A DNA stretch of 64,000 nucleotides from the NCBI RefSeq assembly GCF_000380565.1, contig NZ_AQYJ01000028.1:434001-498000 (forward strand). The letters are read 5' to 3'. This DNA comes from Microbulbifer variabilis ATCC 700307 (GTDB lineage: Bacteria > Pseudomonadota > Gammaproteobacteria > Pseudomonadales > Cellvibrionaceae). How positions within the stretch are numbered: the first letter of the stretch is position 1; each line of letters starts with the position of its first letter. The notes under the pieces are model-generated. The model was given only the letters and a program-made list of their open reading frames with translations. It did no database searches and had not been told where the DNA came from. Position numbers and translations under genes: made by a program. Positions 38,635 through 46,956 of the stretch are shown here, in pieces.

Positions 38635-39543
38635 CTAGTGGCTGCGCTGGACGATATAATCAGCGAGCTCTCGCAGTAATGAGGTATCGCCAGGCAGTGT
38701 AACCAGGGCATCAAGGGCCTGGTTGTGCAGTCCCTGCAACTTCTCCCTAGCGCCATCTACGCCAAGAAGGGAGACATAAGTAGGTTTGTTCAGCAGCGCG
38801 TCTGCACCCTGGGGCTTACCTAAAACCTCAGTATCTGCAGTGATATCGAGGATATCGTCCTGTACCTGGAAAGCCAGGCCAATAGCTTGCGCATAGTGAC
38901 TAATAGTTTGTAGCTGGACACTGTTGGCGCCACCGAGTAGAGCACCCATTCGTGCACTGGCGCAGATCAGCATGCCAGTTTTCAGGCGATGCATAGGCTC
39001 CAGTTGTTCCAGAGTAAGGGTTTTGTTTACAGAGTCCAGGTCGATAGCCTGGCCCGCAACCATTCCCCGGCTGCCAGACGCTGTCGTCAGCTCCTGTAAA
39101 AGTTGTAACTTGAGTGCAGGCTCAGTGTTATCTGCCAGTAGCAGTTCAAATGCTTGGGTTTGAAGCGCATCGCCGGCAAGGATTGCTGTGGCTTCGTCAA
39201 AGGCGATATGGCAGGTAGGGCGGCCCCGGCGCAGATCGTCGTCATCCATTGCTGGTAGGTCATCGTGGACCAGGGAGTAGGCGTGGATACACTCTAGGGC
39301 CGCCGCGGTTGCATCACATTTAGCTGGATCAAAATCTACTCCATAAAAGACTTTGGCACTGGCATATACCAGGGCCGGACGCAGGCGTTTGCCTGGGCCC
39401 AATGCGGCATAGCGCATAGCCTCAAAGAGTTTTTCGGCATTGGGGGCAGGTTGCTTGAGGACTTCCTTGATTCGTGCTTCAACCCTTGTGGCTGCATCAT
39501 GGAGAAAGGCCCGCAGTGTTACGGGTGCGGTTTTACTACTCAC
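38635..39543 (-). CDS. ispA: farnesyl diphosphate synthase (polyprenyl synthetase)
   Basis: A 302-residue prenyltransferase with the first aspartate-rich motif in SLVHDDLPAMDDDDLRRGRPT, the second in FQVQDDILDITAD, and GPGKRLRPALVY near residue 50. It extends isopentenyl diphosphate to farnesyl diphosphate. It starts with GTG at 39543, directly abutting the xseB stop codon, so translation is probably coupled. dxs follows after about 90 bases. Confidence 0.95.
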   Translation of the reverse strand: MSSKTAPVTLRAFLHDAATRVEARIKEVLKQPAPNAEKLFEAMRYAALGPGKRLRPALVYASAKVFYGVDFDPAKCDATAAALECIHAYSLVHDDLPAMDDDDLRRGRPTCHIAFDEATAILAGDALQTQAFELLLADNTEPALKLQLLQELTTASGSRGMVAGQAIDLDSVNKTLTLEQLEPMHRLKTGMLICASARMGALLGGANSVQLQTISHYAQAIGLAFQVQDDILDITADTEVLGKPQGADALLNKPTYVSLLGVDGAREKLQGLHNQALDALVTLPGDTSLLRELADYIVQRSH

Positions 39544-39795
39544 TCAGGCATCATCCGCGGAATCATCGGTATCGAATGGTAGCTCGCGAATATTACCGCT
39601 CTCTTCCATCAGCAGTTTGACCTTCTGCTCGGCGCTGGCCAGTTTTTTCTGGCACTCACGGGTGAGCTTTACTCCACGTTCGAAGTCAGCCAGGGCCTCT
39701 TCAAGAGGCAGGTCTCCGGCCTCAAGGCGTTCCACCAATTCTTCCAGGGCCTCCAGGCTTTCTTCAAAAGTTGCTGATTTTTTCTTTGCCGCCAT
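39544..39795 (-). CDS. xseB: exodeoxyribonuclease VII small subunit
   Basis: An 83-residue helical protein with the family pattern FEESLEALEELVERLEAGDLPLEEALADFERGVKL, then CQKKLASAEQKVKLL. It forms exonuclease VII with XseA, which is not in the window. The ATG at 39795 follows AGAGG; the frame extends to 39849, but that addition is not family-like. First gene of the xseB-ispA-dxs operon. Confidence 0.94.
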   Translation of the reverse strand: MAAKKKSATFEESLEALEELVERLEAGDLPLEEALADFERGVKLTRECQKKLASAEQKVKLLMEESGNIRELPFDTDDSADDA

Positions 39796-39879
39796 AGCAT
39801 CGCCTCTTAATTCCGAGGCAACCTTAGCCGCTGGCGCGACAAGGGTCAATTAGAGTGCACTCGCTTCCCAGTAGATGAG

Positions 39880-41412
39880 CTATCTCAGGGCCTCGAGAGA
39901 TAACAGGTAATGGGCCAGTGCTTTTTTCTGCTGATCCGTAAAGTTGTATCTAGGCATAGGAGGCGTCGGTGCATCGAAATAACTGGCAAGTGTCTCCAAA
40001 GTGTATTTTTTGCTCAGTTCTTTCAAGGGCACTTGTTGTTGGTGACAATGAGCGCAGTCATGTTCCTGGTAGAGGGCTTTGCCTTCGCGAGCGGCGTCGG
40101 AGTCTATTGTAGGTGGTTTTCTGGGAGTATTATTAGTGACCTTGAGAGGATAGGGGGCCGAGGCTTTTAGCATGCTACCGGGAGACAGGTGGTAAATCGC
40201 CCCGGCGTAGTCGTCGGTAATATAAATTGAGCCCTGGCTATCTTCAGCAATGGCCACTGGTCGACCAGAAACTTCTTTGCGATCGTCACTGAGAAACCCC
40301 CAAAGGAAATCCCGCTGGGTGATATCCCCACTTTCATCCCAGTGTAGGGATACCACTTTGTAACCGTCTTTGACGCTGCGATTCCAAGAGCCGTGCAGGG
40401 CTACGAGAGCTGCCCCCCGGTAGTCTTCCGGTTGTTCCGGGCTGCGCAGGAAGCGAATACCCAATGGCGCATTGTGTGCGGCAAATTCGTGTACCGGAGG
40501 AACTGAGGATGCGATCATCTCTTTTACTGTCGGGTTTTCATCACCAATGAAATCTGGGTCGGGTATCCGGTCTCCATAGGCATAGGGCCAGCCATAGAAC
40601 TTGTCTGGCCGAATTAGGTTGAGCTCATCGGGTGGGAGGTCGTCGCCGAGCCAGTCGCGGCCATTGTCTGTGGCATATAAACCGCCATCTTTTGGGGACC
40701 AGTCGAATCCAACGCTATTGCGAAGTCCAGTGGCAAGGATTTTAAAGTCACTGCCATCTGGCCGCATACGCATTATCGTGGCGCGCCGTGGGTCTTTCTC
40801 GATGCAGACGTTGCAGCTGGAACCGCTGCTCAGATAAAGCCAGCCGTCTGGACCCATTTCAATGGTTTTGGTCCAGTGACCGCTGTCCTCCAGGTTTTCG
40901 ATAATCCTTTGGTAACTTCCAGCAAGGCGCCCATCGGAATGATCGAGTGGAACCCGCCCAACGGCATCGCTCTCTGCGATATAAAGCCAGTTTTCATGTA
41001 GAGCTAGACCGTGGGGCCGGTTTAAGTTATCGATTAATACCCGCTGGGCATCCGCTTGTCCGTCGCCGTTACGGTCTGGGGATAGCAGAGATACCTGTCC
41101 CTTTTTTGGCTGCGAGACGAGGATGTCGCCTGAGCGGGTGATCACCAGCCAGCGTGCCCCGGGAACATCGTCGGCAAATAGCTGAAGATTGTATCCCTGA
41201 GCGTTTGAGAGCCCACTTAAAACCTGCTGCTCGGTAGTTTTAATGCCACCAAAAAGTTGGCGCCAAGGAACACTTATTCCTGAAGCAACTGCGGATAAGG
41301 CGCCTGAAACTACAGCGGTAAAGATAAGCAAAAAAATTAGCGTATATTTCAACGTTATTTTCCCTAATTGGATTGCACTTGAAATAAAGGTGTTTATAGT
41401 GGCCGCGCTCAC
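39880..41412 (-). CDS. membrane-anchored PQQ-type sugar (sorbosone) dehydrogenase-like protein with a C-terminal cytochrome c domain
   Basis: A 510-residue protein. A single N-terminal hydrophobic segment (ITLKYTLIFLLIFTAVVSGAL) anchors or exports it. The middle is a beta-propeller of the soluble glucose/sorbosone dehydrogenase type, with ARWLVITRSGDILVS, NRPHGLALHENWLYIAES, RNSVGFDWSPKDGGLYATDNGRDWLGDDLPPDELN and VALHGSWNRS. The tail is a cytochrome c with the heme motif CAHCH and an M in PPMPRYNF. It probably oxidises a sugar or aldehyde in the periplasm and passes electrons to the respiratory chain. The substrate is unknown. Confidence 0.87.
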   Translation of the reverse strand: MSAATINTFISSAIQLGKITLKYTLIFLLIFTAVVSGALSAVASGISVPWRQLFGGIKTTEQQVLSGLSNAQGYNLQLFADDVPGARWLVITRSGDILVSQPKKGQVSLLSPDRNGDGQADAQRVLIDNLNRPHGLALHENWLYIAESDAVGRVPLDHSDGRLAGSYQRIIENLEDSGHWTKTIEMGPDGWLYLSSGSSCNVCIEKDPRRATIMRMRPDGSDFKILATGLRNSVGFDWSPKDGGLYATDNGRDWLGDDLPPDELNLIRPDKFYGWPYAYGDRIPDPDFIGDENPTVKEMIASSVPPVHEFAAHNAPLGIRFLRSPEQPEDYRGAALVALHGSWNRSVKDGYKVVSLHWDESGDITQRDFLWGFLSDDRKEVSGRPVAIAEDSQGSIYITDDYAGAIYHLSPGSMLKASAPYPLKVTNNTPRKPPTIDSDAAREGKALYQEHDCAHCHQQQVPLKELSKKYTLETLASYFDAPTPPMPRYNFTDQQKKALAHYLLSLEALR

Positions 41413-41483
41413 CTAATTACCCTTGTTTTACCACAGCGTGTCTACAGGGTCTCCCCCTCCTTTGTGAAGGAAATATTTCACTT

Positions 41484-41501
41484 TGTGAGATATGTCTTAC
41501 A
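41484..41501 (+). promoter_or_regulatory. GacA (UvrY)-type upstream activating sequence
   Basis: TGTGAGATATGTCTTACA matches the GacA box TGTAAG-N6-CTTACA at 11 of 12 fixed positions. Its centre is about 64 bases before the predicted start of the RNA at 41557, which is the usual distance for rsmY/rsmZ promoters. Confidence 0.75.
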
Positions 41502-41544
41502 CAAATTTCAGCAGATTACCCCTACTTTTTTCTCGCTTGATGTC

Positions 41545-41550
41545 CATAAT
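41545..41550 (+). promoter_or_regulatory. candidate -10 element of the Rsm-type RNA
   Basis: CATAAT lies seven bases before the predicted start at about 41557. The -35 region is weak, as expected for an activator-dependent promoter. Confidence 0.5.
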
Positions 41551-41556
41551 TAACTG

Positions 41557-41682
41557 GCAGGGACGCAAAAGGGACTGCACCTCTGCGGCAAAGGATAAAT
41601 GGATTGCGCCGCTCGCCCTAAGGATATGGGCACCATCCTGTGAGACGCACCGCCCGGGCCGGATTGCCTGGGCGGTGTTTTA
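41557..41682 (+). ncRNA. candidate CsrA/RsmA-titrating small RNA (RsmY/RsmZ/CsrB type)
   Basis: A region of about 126 bases carries five ANGGA motifs: 41559-41563, 41570-41574, 41591-41595, 41599-41603 and 41620-41624. Several lie in hairpin loops: GCAG/CTGC enclosing two of them, GCGGC/GCCGC enclosing AAAGGATAAATGGATT, and GCCC/GGGC enclosing TAAGGATAT. A strong rho-independent terminator closes the region. A GacA box and a -10 are correctly spaced upstream. These are the hallmarks of Gac/Rsm small RNAs, which sequester CsrA-family proteins. A 63-codon ORF overlaps it but looks non-coding. The exact 5' end is inferred. Confidence 0.75.
41648..41682 (+). terminator. terminator of the Rsm-type RNA
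   Basis: The stem CACCGCCCGG / CCTGGGCGGTG is followed by TTTT. No protein-coding gene lies upstream on this strand. Confidence 0.85.
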
Positions 41683-42172
41683 ATTATTGTGCCCAAACTT
41701 CCTCACATTTTTATTTAAATAAAATCTATTAATGTTTTTCTGTTCCACTCCTCGGACGGTTTAAGAGAGTGAGTTTACTCTTGATGGTGGCTTCAGCTGT
41801 CTGGAATTTGTAATATTTATCCGCTTTAATAATGATAGGCCGGCCAAAATTGCTCGGGCTGGCGGAGGGTGGCGCATTCAGTAATCTACTTTCAGCAGTG
41901 CCCATTTTGCCCCAGACATCATCGAGTTGTTGGGGTGCTGTTTTCTTGTCGGTGAAATTATTTGCAGGTTATTGCACTTTTCCTGTCATAGTTTTTATTT
42001 TTTCAACACTGAAATCTCTCTTACAGATTGAATCCCATCCCAAACCTTTCTATCCGACCTATCAAGGTTGCCTGTATACAAACAGCCAATTTTTAAAATT
42101 ATTTAGCCTGCTGGCTGTGATGACTTTCGGTATGAGTCGGGTTTTTCCGTTTGACTGCGGGGAGGCGAGGTC
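41683..42172. other. 490-base intergenic region upstream of the HNH gene
   Basis: AT-rich in its first part. CTGTATACAAACAG at 42072-42085 resembles a LexA site but has the wrong spacing. No gene is supported here. Confidence 0.45.
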
Positions 42173-42742
42173 ATGCAAGCAAGAATTTTACGCCTGAATT
42201 TGGCAGGGCAGCCACTGGAATGGCTTACATGGCAGGAGGCTTCCTGCCTGTATGTGCGGGATTTGGTCACATGGTCACTCGGGGGGATTGTGCAGCGGGT
42301 ACGTGGTGGTTTCAATCGTAGCGGTAAGCGTTCGACATTGGATCTGGCGGCAATCATTGCCTGTGGTGGTGCCAGAATGGCGCGCCCGCGCAGCCGACCT
42401 CCACTGACAAACCGGGCGCTATTTTTTCGTGATGCTCACACCTGCCTGTACTGTGGCGTGCCCTTTAAATCTATCGATCTGACCCGTGATCATGTTATGC
42501 CTGTATCCAAAGGAGGCTTGGATTCCTGGGAAAATGTGGTAACAGCTTGCAGGCGTTGTAATCAGCACAAAGGAAGTCATTTGTTGGAAGACATTGATAT
42601 GGAATTATTGGCATTGCCATTTTGCCCAAATGCGGCGGAATACCTGGCGCTAATTAACAGTGAGCGTATTCGAGGTGACCAAATGGAATTCTTGCGTGGT
42701 CAGTTCTCTCGGCGCAGGCAGCAGGGATGGTTACACCTCTGA
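42173..42742 (+). CDS. HNH endonuclease family protein
   Basis: A 189-residue protein whose HNH core lies at about residues 85-145. It shows TCLYCGVPFKSIDLTRDHVMPVSKGGLDSWENVVTACRRCNQHKG, with the two zinc CxxC pairs, the DH catalytic histidine and the N of ENVV. The first 80 residues (ILRLNLAGQPLEWLTWQEASCLYVRDLVTWSLGG) are the usual N-terminal part of this chromosomal HNH family. Relatives are common single genes in gammaproteobacteria and their function is not settled; DNA repair or defence are possible. A good ribosome binding site (GGGGAGGCGAGG) precedes the ATG. Confidence 0.87.
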   Translation: MQARILRLNLAGQPLEWLTWQEASCLYVRDLVTWSLGGIVQRVRGGFNRSGKRSTLDLAAIIACGGARMARPRSRPPLTNRALFFRDAHTCLYCGVPFKSIDLTRDHVMPVSKGGLDSWENVVTACRRCNQHKGSHLLEDIDMELLALPFCPNAAEYLALINSERIRGDQMEFLRGQFSRRRQQGWLHL

Positions 42743-42782
42743 TTGGCAGATAGATTGGAAAAGTAAAATAAATGTCAGATAT

Positions 42783-42813
42783 AAAAAGGGGCCTATTGCC
42801 CCTTTTGGTTTTT
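42783..42813 (+). terminator. bidirectional terminator between the HNH gene and ddl
   Basis: The stem AAAAGGGGC / GCCCCTTTT has a CTATT loop with A-run and T-run on either side, between convergent genes. Confidence 0.85.
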
Positions 42814-42845
42814 CAGATTTCGAACGGTTAATAACTATTTTCTAA

Positions 42846-43856
42846 CTACCGATTCTGTATTGATTCAGATACTGCAGCACGAATCAGGCCTGTCAGGTAT
42901 TCGGTAAAATCGTGGCCATAGTTCTCCATCATTTTCGGGAACATGGAGTTGGGTGTCATACCTGGAAAAGTGTTTACCTCATTGAGGTAAAGCTCGTTAT
43001 TATCGGTCAGGAAAAAGTCGATACGGGACAAATCTTTTAGCTTTAAGGCTTTAAAAGTACGCATCGAAACTTCTCGAATCCATTCCAGTTGTTCTTCGCT
43101 CAGTCCCTCCGCTTCAATAAAAGTTTCAGCGCGGCTGCCAGTAGTATATTTTTCTTTATAAGTGTAAAAAGTATCTGATGGAGCGCGTACTTCGCCGGGA
43201 CGAGTGGCGATTAGTTCTTGCTCAAAGGTATAGACCGCCACTTCCAGTTCACGCGCATTCAAGGCTTTTTCTATCAAAACATAGGGGGAGAGAGTAAAGG
43301 CTTCTTCAATTGCGCTTACTAATTCTTCCTTGCGAGTAATTTTGAAGCAACCTACTGAGGAACCCTGGTTGGAGGCCTTTACAAATATCGCCTCCCACTC
43401 CTCCAGCGCTGCGTGAGCTTTATTCAGCTCCTCAGCTTCCATGCTGTGCAAAAAAAGATAGGGTGTGTTGTCTATTCCCAGCGCACTCAGCCACATCTTG
43501 GTTTTGATTTTGTTAAAGCAAATTTTGCTGGCTTCAGGTGCGGACCCGAAGTAGGGGATACCAAACATATCCAGCTGGGATTGCAGGTCACCTGTCTCAC
43601 CGGGGTAACCGTGGATGGAGGGAATAACGTAATCGACGTTCCAGGCATTGCCCTCTTCATCACGAATTTTGCGGTCGTAAAAGATATGGTAAACCCGGCC
43701 CTGTTTATCGGTGAGGCAGCCACTTGCATCCATTTCCACCCGCTTCAGGGCAATATCTTCGGCTTGTGTCAGCTGCGCTTCAATAAAATCCGCGGTACGC
43801 AGGGACACTTCGTGCTCGCTGCCGCCACCGCCACAGATAAGCAAAGTGTTGATCAT
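42846..43856 (-). CDS. ddl: D-alanine--D-alanine ligase family protein
   Basis: A 336-residue ATP-grasp ligase. It has the N-terminal glycine-rich loop LICGGGGSEHEVSL, then IPSIHGYPGETGDLQ, KASNQGSSVGCFKI, and the late metal-binding stretch LSRIDFFLTDNNELYLNEVNTFPGMTPNSMFP. It makes the D-Ala-D-Ala dipeptide for peptidoglycan. It lies four bases after mepA, another peptidoglycan gene, in the same transcript. It is not in the division/cell-wall cluster, so it is probably a second, DdlA-like copy. Confidence 0.91.
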   Translation of the reverse strand: MINTLLICGGGGSEHEVSLRTADFIEAQLTQAEDIALKRVEMDASGCLTDKQGRVYHIFYDRKIRDEEGNAWNVDYVIPSIHGYPGETGDLQSQLDMFGIPYFGSAPEASKICFNKIKTKMWLSALGIDNTPYLFLHSMEAEELNKAHAALEEWEAIFVKASNQGSSVGCFKITRKEELVSAIEEAFTLSPYVLIEKALNARELEVAVYTFEQELIATRPGEVRAPSDTFYTYKEKYTTGSRAETFIEAEGLSEEQLEWIREVSMRTFKALKLKDLSRIDFFLTDNNELYLNEVNTFPGMTPNSMFPKMMENYGHDFTEYLTGLIRAAVSESIQNR

Positions 43857-43860
43857 AGAT

Positions 43861-44775
43861 TTATTCCGTCGTGGTGCCGGCAGGGGGTGCCAATAGTACC
43901 TGCTGGCATTGCTGCGGCATCGTCTTAGGTTTGGGCTTTGTCGGTTGGGGCTTGGTGCCGTTTAGTATTGCGTAGAATTCCTCGCTAAACCACCAGTCCA
44001 GGTCGTTGCCACAGGGATCTGTTCGCACCGGTGCCTGGGGTTTGCAATCGCTGCTTCCCTCGGGGCAAGCCAAGCGTACATGGAAGTGATAGTTATGTCC
44101 CCACCAGGGGCGCACTTTGCGCAGCCATTCGTTATCCCTGCCCACAACTTCACACAACTGGCGCTTGATTGTGGGATGTACAAAGATACGTTCCACCCTC
44201 TGGTCTTCTGCTGCCATACGCAGGATTTTGGGGACTCGCTCATCCCAGTTTTCGTCAATAAGGCGATGTTTTTTTGCATCTGCCAGAGGAATAGCGGAGA
44301 TATTATCGCGCTCCCACTGCGTGAGTGGTCGCTTGGCAGCACGCCGATCCTGGGAGTACCAGATATCCACATCCAGGCCGGTTTGGTGGCTGCTATGCCC
44401 ACCGCTGCCAAAGGGGCCGCCGCGGGCCATGGACATATCGCCAATCTGGATTCTGCCCAGATCATTCTGTGCCACACTTTGCGAAAAGTCTTTTAGGAAG
44501 GCGATAGTATCCGGGTGCGCAAAATGGCGTTCGCGGCCTGTGCGCACCAGTTGATAACCCTCACCGCGCAAGGGCAGGGTTTCTCCCCCCGCAAGGCAGC
44601 CATTGGTGTAGGTGCCAATGCTGGAGGCCGCCTGAGCGCTGGGCTTTTCAGTATCTTCCCAGGGGTTGGCCTGGGCGATGCTGCTGAGAACGATTGAGGT
44701 AATGGCCAGGGCGCGGGCAATCAACCTGGGGTGTTTGATGGAGGGGGACGTTGATGGAAAGTACATAGTTCCCAT
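43861..44775 (-). CDS. mepA: penicillin-insensitive murein endopeptidase
   Basis: A 304-residue periplasmic M74 metallopeptidase that cuts D-Ala-meso-diaminopimelate cross-links. It has a signal peptide-like segment (LIARALAITSIVLSSIAQA), then ARGGPFGSGGHSSHQTGLDVDIWY with zinc ligands, and WWGHNYHFHVRLACP near residue 225. Six or more cysteines are present after export, as usual for MepA. The 3' neighbour is ddl after four bases. Either ATG 44775 or 44766 may be the start. Confidence 0.93.
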   Translation of the reverse strand: MGTMYFPSTSPSIKHPRLIARALAITSIVLSSIAQANPWEDTEKPSAQAASSIGTYTNGCLAGGETLPLRGEGYQLVRTGRERHFAHPDTIAFLKDFSQSVAQNDLGRIQIGDMSMARGGPFGSGGHSSHQTGLDVDIWYSQDRRAAKRPLTQWERDNISAIPLADAKKHRLIDENWDERVPKILRMAAEDQRVERIFVHPTIKRQLCEVVGRDNEWLRKVRPWWGHNYHFHVRLACPEGSSDCKPQAPVRTDPCGNDLDWWFSEEFYAILNGTKPQPTKPKPKTMPQQCQQVLLAPPAGTTTE

Positions 44776-44842
44776 GTTACCGGTAAGTCACTGTAGTCGG
44801 ATCGCAGTTAAGCGGACCCGACGAGTATAGACAGGTTGCCTG

Positions 44843-45916
44843 CTAGCTCTGTGACGCAAGTATCTCTTTGCAGTTCCGTATAAGCTGGTCCATTTCATCA
44901 TCTGTGCCAATGGAAATTCTCAGGTAATCACTGATACGGGGCTTGTTGAAGTAGCGCACCAGGATATTCCGCTCACGCAGTGCCAGGTATAGGGCTTCAG
45001 CCCCTGGCTCCGGTGGCTTCGCCAGAATGAAATTTGCCTTGGAAGGCACGACCTGGAAGCCCAGCTCCTGTAAGGCTGCCCCACTACGCTGGCGCGTAGC
45101 GATGACCTTGCCGCAGTTATCTGCATGCCAGGCGCGATCGCGTATTGCGGCGGTTGCAACCTGTTGGGCAATGGAGTCTATTGGATAAGAGTTAAAGGAG
45201 TTCTTGGCGCGAAGCAATCCCTCAATCAAATGTTCCTGTCCCATTGCAAAACCGAGGCGCAGGCCGGCCAAGGCATAGGACTTGGATAGGGTGTGGATCA
45301 CCAATAAATTAGGGTATTGATCAATCAACTGGGTGGCACTTTCTCCGCCAAAATCGATATAGGCTTCGTCAATAATTACTACCCGTTCTGAATGCAGGCG
45401 CAATAACTCTTTGATTTGATCGAGTGGTAAGTAGCGGCCAGTTGGTGCGTTGGGGTTGGGAATAATGATACCCCCGGCATTACCGGCATAGTCCTCTACA
45501 GCAAGGGTGAAATCCTCGCGTAGAGGGATGGTTTTAGGTTCTATATCAAAAAGCTGGCAGTACACCGGATAAAAGCTGTAGGTGATATCGGGGAATAGCA
45601 GAGGGTCGCTGCGACGGAAAAAACTGTAGAAACTCAGCGCAAGGACTTCATCTGAGCCATTGCCTACAAATATTTGATTGCTATTGAGATCGTAGCGCTC
45701 CGCAATAGCTTCGCGTAACTCAAGGGATTCCGGATCCGGGTATCGACGCAGAGCATCAGCGAAATCGCCTTGTGCTAATAGTGAGAGCGCCCCCGGCGAG
45801 GCAGGGTAAGGGTTCTCATTAGTATTGAGCTTGACCAGGTTTTTACTATTGGCTTGTTCGCCTGGAGTATAAGGTTCCAGTTGCTCCAGTCCAGGGCTCC
45901 AAAATGACTTGTTCAT
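44843..45916 (-). CDS. hisC: histidinol-phosphate aminotransferase
   Basis: A 357-residue class II aminotransferase. It shows LNTNENPYPASPGAL, VGNGSDEVLALSFYSFFR, FPDITYSFYPVYC, NPNAPTGRYLP, VIIDEAYIDFGG and the PLP lysine in HTLSKSYALAGLRLGFAMG. It converts imidazole-acetol phosphate to histidinol phosphate. Here it is not in a his operon: its start overlaps the stop of an FHA-domain protein by four bases, so it is translated from a protease-FHA-hisC message. A role on another amino acid is possible. Confidence 0.9.
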   Translation of the reverse strand: MNKSFWSPGLEQLEPYTPGEQANSKNLVKLNTNENPYPASPGALSLLAQGDFADALRRYPDPESLELREAIAERYDLNSNQIFVGNGSDEVLALSFYSFFRRSDPLLFPDITYSFYPVYCQLFDIEPKTIPLREDFTLAVEDYAGNAGGIIIPNPNAPTGRYLPLDQIKELLRLHSERVVIIDEAYIDFGGESATQLIDQYPNLLVIHTLSKSYALAGLRLGFAMGQEHLIEGLLRAKNSFNSYPIDSIAQQVATAAIRDRAWHADNCGKVIATRQRSGAALQELGFQVVPSKANFILAKPPEPGAEALYLALRERNILVRYFNKPRISDYLRISIGTDDEMDQLIRNCKEILASQS

Positions 45917-46956
45917 TGCCCAACCTCCGCGTTGCTGCTTGTGTCTTCTGCGGTAGAGCTGTCCATGTTCCCCGGTTCCGACTCTTCTTTCTCGATGGGA
46001 ATATCAAATAGTGCTGTTGAGCCGGCGATAAAATCCTGCATCGGCACCGGTTTACGTAGCAGCATATTATCGTACTTGAGTTCGGTGGAAATCTCCGGTG
46101 CCTCACTGAAGTCATTGAGCTTGCTGAGGCTTTCAACCAGGCTGAGTCCTAAAAAGCCGATGGGTAATACCATCGATACAGCCCAACGCCAGCCGCGTCC
46201 AAGATTGGTGGCCAGGTAGCAGGCACACCAGAGCATGGCTGGCAGAATGATCGCGAGCACGAGGAAGTCGAGAGCCTCCATCATATCGCCGATAGCGAAG
46301 TTGTAGTTCAACACCCCACTGAACCACTCCCAAACGGTATAGCTTAGGGCGCCTATAGCGGCGATAGACAGGTGGGCAAAGAAGTGGGTTTCATGTTTTA
46401 CCACTCTGCCAATGAAAGCCCATGCACCGGCATAAATCACCAGGCCGATGGTAGCACTTGCCAATATATTGATGGCAAGTGTCCATTCATAGCTACGTGC
46501 ATAGTTGAGGTAACTGAGTAGCACGGTGGAGCAGGCCACAGCCAATACTAGCAATATGGCGTTCAAGGGGCGGGATAGGCCTGAAAACAAACTTTCCAGA
46601 GAGTGCAGTGGGGTAGCTGCTGGCACAGCATCATCAGAGTAGAACAGGCGCAGCCGGGATTTGCCACATTGCACTATATCCCCAGAGGTAATCTGATGTG
46701 AGGAGATTTCTCCAGGCTTGACCGACTTGTCCTGCAGGTTACCTAATAGCTGGCTGCCATTAACTGAATTAAGGTCATGCAGAACGTAGCTGCCGTCTTC
46801 TTCATGGCGTATTTCAGCGTGGCGGCCATCGGCGTGAATATCTTCTAGGATAGCATCGTTGCTGAAAGCGCGACCCAGAGTGAATTTTTCCCCATCCATG
46901 CAGTAACGCATTTGTACCCGATGGGCACGGTTGAGTTCTTCAATAATCAGTGCCAT
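45913..46956 (-). CDS. FHA-domain membrane protein
   Basis: A 347-residue protein. Residues 1-105 form a forkhead-associated domain with GRAFSNDAILEDIHADGRHAEI and LHDLNSVNGSQLLG, which bind phosphothreonine peptides. From about residue 125 there are five or more hydrophobic segments (for example PLNAILLVLAVACSTVLLSYL and FLVLAIILPAMLWCACYLA). An acidic cytoplasmic or periplasmic tail ends it. It overlaps the S1 protease gene upstream and hisC downstream. With the kinase at 51082 and the second FHA protein at 54351, it suggests threonine-phosphorylation signalling in this neighbourhood. Confidence 0.86.
   Translation of the reverse strand: MALIIEELNRAHRVQMRYCMDGEKFTLGRAFSNDAILEDIHADGRHAEIRHEEDGSYVLHDLNSVNGSQLLGNLQDKSVKPGEISSHQITSGDIVQCGKSRLRLFYSDDAVPAATPLHSLESLFSGLSRPLNAILLVLAVACSTVLLSYLNYARSYEWTLAINILASATIGLVIYAGAWAFIGRVVKHETHFFAHLSIAAIGALSYTVWEWFSGVLNYNFAIGDMMEALDFLVLAIILPAMLWCACYLATNLGRGWRWAVSMVLPIGFLGLSLVESLSKLNDFSEAPEISTELKYDNMLLRKPVPMQDFIAGSTALFDIPIEKEESEPGNMDSSTAEDTSSNAEVGQ

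Noticed and set aside
41557..41600. c-di-GMP (GEMM) riboswitch suggested by GGGACGCAAA
   Set aside because: The rest of the GEMM consensus is missing and no gene follows before the terminator; the ANGGA/GacA-box explanation fits much better.
41492..41683. 63-codon ORF overlapping the candidate Rsm RNA
   Set aside because: It runs through the GacA box, promoter and terminator stem, has no ribosome binding site and no protein-like character.
42072..42085. LexA-like box CTGTATACAAACAG before the HNH gene
   Set aside because: The spacing between CTG and CAG is eight bases, not the ten of gammaproteobacterial LexA sites.
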